Below, piece by piece: positions 18,188 through 24,813 of a DNA stretch of 64,000 nt. The position numbers were made by a program, and so were the translations under genes. Under the pieces are notes generated by a model. The model was not told the DNA's origin. It was given only the letters and a program-made list of their open reading frames with translations, and did no database searches. The stretch's first letter is position 1; the number at the start of each line of letters is the position of its first letter. Source of the stretch: Erysipelotrichaceae bacterium (GTDB lineage: Bacteria; Bacillota_I; Bacilli_A; Erysipelotrichales; Erysipelotrichaceae). The stretch spans positions 62,001 through 126,000 of the forward strand of contig JAUYTU010000018.1 of the NCBI GenBank assembly GCA_030694975.1, in the 5' to 3' direction.

Positions 18188-19190
18188 AGCGTTGATTATC
18201 GATATTGATGGAACGTTGATAGATAAGCGCACACACCGCTTACCGCAGAGTGCGGTTGCATCGATCAAGCATTTGCGAAAGTCGGATATTAAAGTAATTT
18301 TGGCTACGGGAAGAACGCATTACTCAATCGATCGTGCGTTGATTTCGGCGATTGTGCCAGATTATGTCGTGTCGATCAATGGTGCGGTTTGTCAGGACAA
18401 AGCAGGAAATGTGATCGGTGAAATTCAAATTCAAAAAGATTTGGTCGAACATTTTTTGCGTTGGGCTAAAGATCATCAGTTGGAACATGCTTTTCATATG
18501 GATCATAAAACGCTGGTTTATCAGGGGGAGAAACTGAAAAAGAAACTGATCAAGCTGATTGGTCATTCGAGCAGCGCGGTGGAAAGTGTTGACCAAAAGG
18601 AACACTTGGATCATCCGGTTTTTAATATGATCGTCTTGGATGCGTCACTGGCGATGGTGAAATCCTTTGTTTCGAAACATCCATCCCTGCGCTATGATGA
18701 ATTTGATTCGGGTAGTTTTGATATTTTCAATAAGTCAGTCAATAAGGCGAACGGTTGTAATGTGGCATTGAAGGCGTTGAATATTTCTTGGGATGAGGTG
18801 ATGGCGTTGGGGGATAATACCAATGACATCGAAATGTTAAAGAAAGCGAACGTGGGATATGTGGTAAAAGGGGGACATCCGGACATTTATACATTGGGAC
18901 TTCCATTGACCGACGAGCCGTTGAAAGACGGTTTGGCGAAAGCTTTGGGTAAAGAGGGGTTGGTACCCACGGAGAAGAATCTGATGTTGTTGGATTCGGA
19001 TGAAGTATTGGTACGGATGAATGGTTCGCGTGTTAAGATTTCGACGTTGATATCCGCAGCGTTTGCGGTTGCCTCGCTAAATGAGTGGATGATCAAAGGG
19101 TTTACGTCGAATTTCGGACTGTACATTGCGCTTTCACTGATCATGGCACTCATGGCTTATTTGGCATATCGAAAGAAAAAGAGGGCATAG
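18177..19190 (+). CDS. Cof-type HAD phosphatase with a C-terminal membrane anchor
   Basis: A 337-residue protein. Residues 1 to about 265 are a Cof/IIB HAD phosphatase: nucleophile motif DIDGTLIDK (about 9-17), ATGRT motif II, and GDNTNDIEML motif III/IV near 206. About 70 extra residues follow, ending in one or two hydrophobic stretches (about 285-300 and 308-328) and the basic tail YRKKKRA, so it is probably membrane-tethered with the catalytic domain inside. Ordinary Cof proteins end near residue 270. The ATG at 18177 was chosen because GAGGATG precedes it; it overlaps the regulator's end by 11 nt. Substrate unknown, presumably a sugar phosphate. Confidence 0.83.
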   Translation: MAIRALIIDIDGTLIDKRTHRLPQSAVASIKHLRKSDIKVILATGRTHYSIDRALISAIVPDYVVSINGAVCQDKAGNVIGEIQIQKDLVEHFLRWAKDHQLEHAFHMDHKTLVYQGEKLKKKLIKLIGHSSSAVESVDQKEHLDHPVFNMIVLDASLAMVKSFVSKHPSLRYDEFDSGSFDIFNKSVNKANGCNVALKALNISWDEVMALGDNTNDIEMLKKANVGYVVKGGHPDIYTLGLPLTDEPLKDGLAKALGKEGLVPTEKNLMLLDSDEVLVRMNGSRVKISTLISAAFAVASLNEWMIKGFTSNFGLYIALSLIMALMAYLAYRKKKRA

Positions 19191-19207
19191 TACATTTTTG
19201 CACAAAT

Positions 19208-19236
19208 CAACGTGAAAACGTTGTTCTTCTGTTTTT
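19208..19236 (+). promoter_or_regulatory. Hairpin with T-rich tail and cre-like sequence upstream of the PTS operon
   Basis: CAACGT and ACGTTG pair around GAAA and a T-rich stretch follows, which could terminate the regulator-phosphatase transcript. The same bases include TGAAAACGTTGT (from 19213), a cre-like sequence that departs from consensus in its last two positions. I cannot decide between the two. Confidence 0.4.
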
Positions 19237-19244
19237 CGGACGAA

Positions 19245-19265
19245 TCCTATACGATATAAATAGGA
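19245..19265 (+). promoter_or_regulatory. Inverted repeat upstream of the PTS EIIA gene (possible operator)
   Basis: TCCTAT and ATAGGA flank a 9-bp AT-rich centre containing TATAAA, about 40-60 bp before the EIIA start. It could be the binding site of the PRD activator encoded upstream and overlap the -10 box. Confidence 0.35.
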
Positions 19266-19303
19266 ATTGTCCTCCAAACAAAAAATGAAAGGGAGGAAGG
19301 CAT

Positions 19304-19744
19304 GTGGAAGAAATGATTCAACAAAAGAATATTCGGATCATCGATGAGGTAGCTGACTGGAAAGAGGCTATTTCGCAGGCAGTAATGCCTTTGATTGAAA
19401 ATGGTTATGTGGAAACTCGTTATGTGGATAGTATCATCGAAAATACGGAAAAGTTTGGTCCGTATTACGTGATCGCTCCTAACATTGCTCTGCCTCATGC
19501 GCGTCCTGAACAAGGGGTTTTAAAGAAACAGCTAGGAATATTGCTGCTTCGTCATCCAATCAAATTTTCGCAAGATGGATTTGATGTTCGCTTACTGATT
19601 ACATTGGCCGCATCCGATAGTGAGTCTCATCTTCAGACACTGTCTAAGTTGTCTGATATTCTGGGTGATGATGATCGTATCGGTAAGATATTAGGCGCTT
19701 CGAGTGTTGAGGAGATTTACCGGCTTTTCACGCTCGGGTATTAG
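19304..19744 (+). CDS. PTS EIIA component, ascorbate/mannitol type
   Basis: A 146-residue cytosolic phosphocarrier of the PTS EIIA-2 family. The phosphorylated His lies in NIALPHARPEQG (about residue 65). It takes phosphate from HPr and passes it to the EIIB encoded at 21214. The start is GTG at 19304 with GGGAGG at good spacing; the next in-frame ATG is too far from that site, and an overlapping ATG at 19302 is out of frame. It is first in the EIIA-EIIC-EIIB-transketolase operon. It resembles the EIIA domain of the upstream PRD regulator, suggesting shared ancestry. Confidence 0.93.
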   Translation: MEEMIQQKNIRIIDEVADWKEAISQAVMPLIENGYVETRYVDSIIENTEKFGPYYVIAPNIALPHARPEQGVLKKQLGILLLRHPIKFSQDGFDVRLLITLAASDSESHLQTLSKLSDILGDDDRIGKILGASSVEEIYRLFTLGY

Positions 19745-19790
19745 TACAAGGGGAAATTGTACGTAGTAACAAAAGGAGGTAAATTGTTAC
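19744..19790 (+). promoter_or_regulatory. Two consecutive hairpins, the second with the EIIC ribosome binding site in its loop
   Basis: GTACAA (19744-19749) pairs with TTGTAC (19757-19762). GTAACAA (19766-19772) pairs with TTGTTAC (19784-19790), leaving the Shine-Dalgarno AAGGAGG in an 11-nt loop and ending directly before the ATG at 19791. The arrangement could display or regulate the EIIC ribosome binding site. Confidence 0.55.
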
Positions 19791-21152
19791 ATGGAATCTG
19801 TATTAGTGTTTATTCAGGATGTGTTATCCACTCCAGCATTGCTCATTGGTTTAATGGCATTGATCGGTTTAGTTGCTCAAGGTCGTCCGATTGAAGAAGT
19901 CATTAAAGGAACGTTGAAAACGATTCTTGGCTTCGTTATCATCGGTGCCGGCGCAGGAATCTTAGTTGGTGCATTGAATTATTTCGGTGTATTGTTCAAC
20001 TTTGCTTTCGGTGTTCAAGGTGTTGTACCGAACAACGAAGCGATCGTGTCTTTGGCATTAAATGAGTATGCCCAAGCTACAGCATTGATTATGGCATTCG
20101 GTATGGTTGCCAATATCTTGCTTGCCCGTTTCTCGAAATGGAAATATATCTTCCTGACGGGTCATCACACACTGTATATGGCTGCTTTGATTGCTGTTGT
20201 TTTATCGGTTGGCGGTTTAGAAGGCTGGCAGTTAATTCTGGCTGGATCCGCTCTGTTAGGCTTTACAATGGTGTTCTTTCCGGCTTTGGCACAAAAAACC
20301 ATGGTCAAGATTACCGGTGAAGAGTCGATTGCGTTTGGTCACTTTGGTACTTTAGGTTATGTTTTCTCTGCTTGGTTGGGTTCGATTTTCGGTAAAGGAT
20401 CGAAATCCACAGAAGAAATTAAATTCCCGAAACGCTTATCGTTCTTACGCGATACTTCCGTAGCGATTGCATTGACCATGTTTCTGTTCTTCGTCCTTGT
20501 TTCGGTCATTGCTTCCTTTAAAGAAGGTTTTGATCCGGCAATGACTACAGGTATTAACTGGTTCTTGTTCTCGGTAATCCAATCTCTTACATTTGCGGGC
20601 GGTGTTTATATCGTCTTGGCCGGTGTTCGTTTATTAATCGCTGAAATCGTTCCTGCCTTCAAAGGTATTTCGGAAAAAATCGTTCCGGATGCTAAGCCGG
20701 CTTTGGACTGTCCAATCGTATTCCCGTTTGCTGAAAATGCTGTTTTAATTGGTTTCCTGGTTTCATTTGCGGGCGGTCTGATTGGTTTAGGAATCCTGAT
20801 TGCATTGGGTGGTACTTTGGCATTGCCGTTGATTCTTCCGGGCGTTATTCCTCACTTTTTCACCGGCGCTACCGCAGGTGTCTTTGGAAATGCTACCGGT
20901 GGTCGTAGAGGTGCAGTCATTGGTGCACTCGGAAATGGTTTATTGATTACCTTCTTACCTGCACTCTTAATGCCGGTTCTCGGAACGTTGGGTTTTGCAA
21001 ATACCACATTCTCTGATTCTGACTTTACAGCTGTAGGTATTGTTATGGGTAATGTTGCTAATTACATTCAAGGTTATGGATTATTGGCTGTTTCCTTGCT
21101 GATTTTCGTAGCTCCGATTATAATAACTCTTGTACAACCAAAGAAAGCTTAG
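19791..21152 (+). CDS. PTS EIIC component, UlaA/SgaT family
   Basis: A 453-residue membrane permease with about ten to eleven hydrophobic segments, matching the length and pattern of the ascorbate-family EIIC (UlaA). Recognisable parts are ARFSKWKYIFLTGHHTLYMA (about 104-123) and the EIIC re-entrant regions rich in Gly, Ala and Pro. It carries the substrate across the membrane while EIIB phosphorylates it. UlaA proteins import L-ascorbate in E. coli, but the family is broader. No ulaD, ulaE or ulaF is nearby, so the true substrate is open. Confidence 0.92.
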   Translation: MESVLVFIQDVLSTPALLIGLMALIGLVAQGRPIEEVIKGTLKTILGFVIIGAGAGILVGALNYFGVLFNFAFGVQGVVPNNEAIVSLALNEYAQATALIMAFGMVANILLARFSKWKYIFLTGHHTLYMAALIAVVLSVGGLEGWQLILAGSALLGFTMVFFPALAQKTMVKITGEESIAFGHFGTLGYVFSAWLGSIFGKGSKSTEEIKFPKRLSFLRDTSVAIALTMFLFFVLVSVIASFKEGFDPAMTTGINWFLFSVIQSLTFAGGVYIVLAGVRLLIAEIVPAFKGISEKIVPDAKPALDCPIVFPFAENAVLIGFLVSFAGGLIGLGILIALGGTLALPLILPGVIPHFFTGATAGVFGNATGGRRGAVIGALGNGLLITFLPALLMPVLGTLGFANTTFSDSDFTAVGIVMGNVANYIQGYGLLAVSLLIFVAPIIITLVQPKKA

Positions 21153-21161
21153 TTATAATAA

Positions 21162-21186
21162 GGTGAAGAGCACTATGCTCTTCACC
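21162..21186 (+). promoter_or_regulatory. Strong intercistronic hairpin between EIIC and EIIB genes
   Basis: GGTGAAGAGCA and TGCTCTTCACC form an 11-bp stem around a 3-nt loop. No T run follows, so it is unlikely to be a full terminator. It may stabilise the upstream mRNA or set the ratio of the PTS subunits. Confidence 0.6.
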
Positions 21187-21213
21187 ATCATTTATTTGAT
21201 AAGGAGGTAGACT

Positions 21214-21510
21214 GTGTCGATTAAGAAAATCATGTGTGCCTGCGGAAGTGGGTTGGGGTCTTCATTTCTGGTTGAAATGAATGTCAAGAAAGTATTAAAA
21301 AAATTAGGTGTAGAAGGTGTTGAAGTCGCCCATGGCGCTGCAACCGATGTCTACAAAGGGTCAGCTGATGTATTTGTCTGCGGTAAGGATATGTACAATA
21401 TTTTATCCGCTTATGGTCCGTGTGTGACCTTGACCAATATTATATCGATGGCTGAGCTTGAAGAAAAATTAGGTGCATATCTTAAAGAAGTTGGTGTTAT
21501 CGAAGGATAA
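21214..21510 (+). CDS. PTS EIIB component, ascorbate type
   Basis: A 98-residue cytosolic phosphocarrier. The phosphorylated Cys is in the P-loop-like segment KIMCACGSGLGSS near residues 5-17; the second Cys of the pair fits the C-x-x-G-x-G pattern. Residues AATDVYKGSADVFVC follow the expected EIIB-lactate/ascorbate fold. The start is GTG with AAGGAGG upstream. It completes the EIIA-EIIC-EIIB system. Confidence 0.93.
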   Translation: MSIKKIMCACGSGLGSSFLVEMNVKKVLKKLGVEGVEVAHGAATDVYKGSADVFVCGKDMYNILSAYGPCVTLTNIISMAELEEKLGAYLKEVGVIEG

Positions 21511-21518
21511 CACCTTTT
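21493..21518 (+). promoter_or_regulatory. Hairpin over the EIIB stop codon (possible attenuator)
   Basis: GGTGTTATC and GATAACACC pair around GAAG, followed by TTTT. The EIIB stop lies in the stem, so translation would disrupt it. It may lower transcription into the transketolase genes when the PTS mRNA is not translated. Confidence 0.5.
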
Positions 21519-21539
21519 CAAATAAACAGGAGGAATCGT

Positions 21540-22382
21540 ATGTCAGAGAATTTATCATTGTTTTCGGCGCAAATCCGTTTGGAAACATGCAAGATGCTAG
21601 CTCATCGCGGATTTGGTCATTTGGGTGGAGCACTCTCCATCGTAGAGACACTGTCGGTGTTGTATGGCGAGAAGATGAACATCGACCCAAAACAACCCAA
21701 TTGGCCAGGAAGAGATTATTTTGTGTTGTCAAAAGGTCATGCCGGTCCGTCTTATTATTCGACACTCGCGTTGAAAGGTTATTTCCCGTTGGAAGTTTTA
21801 AATACATTGAATGAAAATGGCACGAATCTGCCATCGCATCCCGATCGCTTAAAGACGATCGGTGTCGATGCAACGACCGGATCTTTGGGTCAGGGAATTT
21901 CGATTGCTGTCGGTATTGCGAAAGCACTCAAACTGGACAACAAGTCAAACAAAGTTTATTCGATCGTTGGTGACGGTGAGTGCAATGAAGGCCAGGTATG
22001 GGAAGCCTTTCAGTTTGCGGCTCATCAGAAGTTGGATAATTTACTCGTTTTCATCGATGAAAATCATAAGCAGTTGGATGGTCTGACAGTGGATATCAAT
22101 AATCCTTTTGATTTAAGGGCGAAGATGGAAGCCTTCGGTTTCTATGCACTAAGAGTGGATGGAGCGGATGAGAAGGCAATTTCTGAGGCGATTGATGATT
22201 GCTTCGCTCATCCAGGGCAGGCGTTATGCATTGTCTTAGACACCGTCAAAGGTCAGGGTGTCGAGTTCTTTGAGAAACTGTTTGATAATCATCACATCCG
22301 TTTTGCAACGGAGAGTAAGGCGGAGTTGGATAAGGCGATCGTTGATTTAGAAGATTTGGTATCGAAGGGAGGTGTCCGATAA
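21540..22382 (+). CDS. Transketolase, N-terminal subunit
   Basis: A 280-residue subunit carrying the thiamine-pyrophosphate pyrophosphate-binding half of transketolase. The motif GDGECNEGQVWEAF (GDG-N type) lies near residue 145, and SKGHAGPSYY near 64 and GSLGQGISIAVG near 117 are family marks. The catalytic half is encoded by the next gene. Together they exchange two-carbon units between ketose and aldose phosphates. Its position behind an ascorbate-type PTS suggests that the imported substrate is turned into a pentose phosphate. Confidence 0.94.
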   Translation: MSENLSLFSAQIRLETCKMLAHRGFGHLGGALSIVETLSVLYGEKMNIDPKQPNWPGRDYFVLSKGHAGPSYYSTLALKGYFPLEVLNTLNENGTNLPSHPDRLKTIGVDATTGSLGQGISIAVGIAKALKLDNKSNKVYSIVGDGECNEGQVWEAFQFAAHQKLDNLLVFIDENHKQLDGLTVDINNPFDLRAKMEAFGFYALRVDGADEKAISEAIDDCFAHPGQALCIVLDTVKGQGVEFFEKLFDNHHIRFATESKAELDKAIVDLEDLVSKGGVR

Positions 22383-23335
22383 TGGCTATCGTATTTGCGA
22401 AAGAACAAAAACCGATTGAGATGCGGGCGGTTTATCAGAATGCGCTGTTTGACATATTAAAAGACAATGCGAATGTTGTGGTGATGGATGCTGATTTGGT
22501 TGGAGCTTCCGGTATGGCAAACGTGTTTAGAGAATTTCCGGAGCAGTGTATCAATATGGGAATCAGTGAGGCCAATATGATCGGTGCAGCTGCGGGAATG
22601 TCACTGTTAGGGAAAGTTCCGATTATTCATACCTTTGCGCCTTTTGCGACGCGGCGGGTGTATGATCAGCTATATCTTTCCGGAGCTTATCAAAAAGCAA
22701 ATTTGCGGATTTATGGTTCTGATCCCGGGTTTACTTCGGGTCATAACGGCGGTACGCATACGTCTGTGGAAGATTTGGCTTTAATGCGGGCGATGCCAAC
22801 CGCTACCGTTTTAGCTCCGGCCGATGCAACGCAGTTTGCCTGGTTGCTGAAGGAAACATCCAAACGTTACGGTATTTTCTATCTTCGTGCCAGCAGAAAA
22901 GGTTTAATGGATGTTTATGATCCTTCATCGACGTTTGAAATCGGTAAAGGTGTGGTTCTTTCGGAAGGGTCGGATGTTGTGATTTTTGCGATTGGGGAAA
23001 TGATTGCAGAAGCACTGAAAGCAAAGGAAGTACTTGAGAAAGTCGGTATGAGTGTTGCGGTGGTGGATATGTTTACAGTCAAACCCATCGATACGGATTT
23101 GGTGAAACGGATGATTGTGGGGAAGAAAGTCGTTATTACAGCAGAGAATCATTCGAAAATCGGTGGTTTGGGCAGCGCCATTGCGGAAATCATGGCTGAA
23201 GAGGGCAGTGGTGTTCCGTTGCGTCGGGTGGCAATCAATGATCGTTTCGGCGAAGTCGGTTTGCCGGACTACCTTCAAAAGATTTATGGACTAACAGTGG
23301 AAAATATCATTCATGCTGTCAAAGAGGCACTTTAA
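22382..23335 (+). CDS. Transketolase, C-terminal subunit
   Basis: A 317-residue subunit with the pyrimidine-binding and C-terminal domains. MDADLVGASG near residue 33, the TPP-activating Glu in NMGISEANMIGAAAG (about 63), and SGHNGGTHTSVEDL near 119 are visible. Its ATG shares one base with the stop of the N-terminal subunit gene, giving tight coupling of the two halves. A terminator follows. Confidence 0.94.
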   Translation: MAIVFAKEQKPIEMRAVYQNALFDILKDNANVVVMDADLVGASGMANVFREFPEQCINMGISEANMIGAAAGMSLLGKVPIIHTFAPFATRRVYDQLYLSGAYQKANLRIYGSDPGFTSGHNGGTHTSVEDLALMRAMPTATVLAPADATQFAWLLKETSKRYGIFYLRASRKGLMDVYDPSSTFEIGKGVVLSEGSDVVIFAIGEMIAEALKAKEVLEKVGMSVAVVDMFTVKPIDTDLVKRMIVGKKVVITAENHSKIGGLGSAIAEIMAEEGSGVPLRRVAINDRFGEVGLPDYLQKIYGLTVENIIHAVKEAL

Positions 23336-23340
23336 CTGAT

Positions 23341-23363
23341 AAGAGATGGAAACATCTCTTTTT
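23341..23363 (+). terminator. Terminator after the transketolase genes
   Basis: AAGAGATG and CATCTCTT pair around GAAA, followed by a short T run. Confidence 0.8.
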
Positions 23364-23372
23364 ATGAGATAA

Positions 23373-23424
23373 GTAATATATTACATAAATGTGTTGACAA
23401 ACCTATTTAAATGTAATATATTAC
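23373..23424 (+). promoter_or_regulatory. Promoter and twin operators of the MarR-flavoprotein operon
   Basis: Two identical 12-bp perfect palindromes, GTAATATATTAC, lie at 23373-23384 and 23413-23424, start to start 40 bp. Between them is TTGACA (23394-23399), 17 bp from TATATT (23417-23422), which is inside the second palindrome. A dimer bound at the second site would cover the -10 box; this looks like autorepression by the MarR protein encoded next. Confidence 0.8.
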
Positions 23425-23443
23425 CTATTGAAAGAGGTGCACC

Positions 23444-23908
23444 ATGAAACGATTTCCTCATATTCCCGATCGAGAATACGCTTTCGGAATCATCTTCAAT
23501 GTAGCAAACTTGTGTCAGTCGGTGCTTGATCATCACTTGGCTCCGTATGACATCACGACGAAACAATGGTATCTATCCGTAATCGTCAATGCGTTATTTA
23601 CATCGCCGCCGCAAATTTCCGATGTTGCCAAAGTGATGAACACAAGTCATCAGAATATTAAAGTGATTGCGGACAAACTTGAGAAGAAGGGGCATTTGGT
23701 TTTCGTGCCCGATGAGTCAGATCAGCGCAAAGTACGCCTCAAAATGACGGAGCAAAGTGTAGCTTTTTGGGAAAATCTTAGCCCACAAAGTGAAACTGCC
23801 ATGGAGAGTATCTTTTCGGGAATTGAACCCGACCAATTAAGCATGTTTTGTGACACGTTAACAAAGATGCTCGACAATCTGGATCGAATGAAGGAGAATG
23901 GAAAATGA
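23444..23908 (+). CDS. MarR-family transcriptional regulator
   Basis: A 154-residue winged-helix regulator. The recognition helix region is SDVAKVMNTSHQNIKVIADKL (about 57-77) and the wing is DESDQRKVRLKMTE (about 88-101). It probably binds the two palindromes upstream and controls its own operon with the two redox genes that follow. An AAAGAGGTG ribosome binding site precedes the ATG. Ligand unknown; MarR proteins in such settings often answer to phenolic or quinone compounds or oxidants. Confidence 0.88.
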   Translation: MKRFPHIPDREYAFGIIFNVANLCQSVLDHHLAPYDITTKQWYLSVIVNALFTSPPQISDVAKVMNTSHQNIKVIADKLEKKGHLVFVPDESDQRKVRLKMTEQSVAFWENLSPQSETAMESIFSGIEPDQLSMFCDTLTKMLDNLDRMKENGK

Positions 23909-24291
23909 AGAATGTATTTAAAATTATTATGTGGGTTTTTTTAGGAGTCATGGTCATCGGCTTTAGCTTTATGCTTTTCTTAGGGAAAGATTTAGAATCA
24001 GCGACGAACATCGAAGTGCTACCGATTGATCTCAGTGTGTTTGCGGATGGGGACTATCAAGGCGATTATGATCATGGACGTTTCAGTAATACGGTGGTGG
24101 TTACTATAAAGGATAGGGAAATCGTGGATATCCAATTTACCAAGACGGTTGATTTTGACTGGCCGGCAGTTCGTGAAGCACTGAAAGATGCGGTCATAGA
24201 CAGGCAGAATATTGATATTGATACGATCACCGAGGCTACCGCAACTTCGAAGGCGTATTTGAAGTCGATTGAAAAGGCGCTTCGACCATGA
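23905..24291 (+). CDS. Membrane-anchored FMN-binding domain protein
   Basis: A 128-residue protein with one N-terminal hydrophobic anchor (IIMWVFLGVMVIGFSFMLFL) and an FMN-binding domain (about residues 45-126). DGDYQGDYDHG opens the domain. The segment TITEATATSKAYLKSI matches the family's D-x-x-T/S-G-A-T-S/T pattern, in which a Thr takes FMN covalently, though Gly is replaced by Glu. The flavin would sit outside the membrane. It overlaps marR by 4 nt and the flavodoxin gene by 4 nt, so all three are one operon. Confidence 0.8.
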   Translation: MKNVFKIIMWVFLGVMVIGFSFMLFLGKDLESATNIEVLPIDLSVFADGDYQGDYDHGRFSNTVVVTIKDREIVDIQFTKTVDFDWPAVREALKDAVIDRQNIDIDTITEATATSKAYLKSIEKALRP

Positions 24292-24770
24292 GTACCGCGA
24301 TCATCTATGCGTCGACGTATGGAAGTACAAAAAGGGTGGCGGAAACTATTCAAAAAAGCATCCCTGGCTCATCAGTATTCGATGTTAAGAAAGATAAGTT
24401 AGATTTATCTTCATTTGATACCGTTATTCTGGGTTCCAGTATCTACATCGGTCAGATTGATAAGCAGATGAAGAACTTCTTGAAAACCAATGGCGAGACA
24501 ATAAAAGGTAAAAAACGGGGTATATATTTGTGTTGCGGATTTGAAGAGAATTTGCAGACGTATCTGGATGCCAATTTCGATAAAGAACTGGTGGAAAGAG
24601 TTGTGGTTATGACTATGGGAGGTGAAATGGATGTACAAAAAATGAGTTTTGCCCATAAGATGATTACGCGTATGGTTCAAAAGTCAGAACAAGGGAAAAA
24701 CAGGGAAGTCGTCCTTCATCTTGAAAAAGCGGAGGAATTTGTAAGACGATTGTTCAGTCAGACGGAATAA
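24288..24770 (+). CDS. Flavodoxin domain protein
   Basis: A 160-residue protein of the flavodoxin family, closest to the HemG/menaquinone-dependent protoporphyrinogen oxidase-like group. The FMN phosphate loop is YASTYGSTKRVAETI (about 7-21), and the ILGSSIYIGQ segment near 50 contributes to the flavin site. It probably passes electrons in the cytosol, while its operon partner is a membrane flavoprotein. A terminator follows. Confidence 0.85.
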   Translation: MSTAIIYASTYGSTKRVAETIQKSIPGSSVFDVKKDKLDLSSFDTVILGSSIYIGQIDKQMKNFLKTNGETIKGKKRGIYLCCGFEENLQTYLDANFDKELVERVVVMTMGGEMDVQKMSFAHKMITRMVQKSEQGKNREVVLHLEKAEEFVRRLFSQTE

Positions 24771-24784
24771 CCTCCGTCTTTTTT
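24760..24784 (+). terminator. Terminator after the flavodoxin gene
   Basis: AGACGGA and TCCGTCT pair around a 6-nt loop, followed by a T run. Confidence 0.88.
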
Positions 24785-24785
24785 A

Positions 24786-24794
24786 TGCTATAAT
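24786..24794 (+). promoter_or_regulatory. Extended -10 promoter of pepF
   Basis: TGCTATAAT is a perfect extended -10 box, 20 bp before the ATG. The -35 region falls inside the preceding terminator and is poor. Confidence 0.6.
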
Positions 24795-24813
24795 ATTCTG
24801 AGTGAGGTAAATT

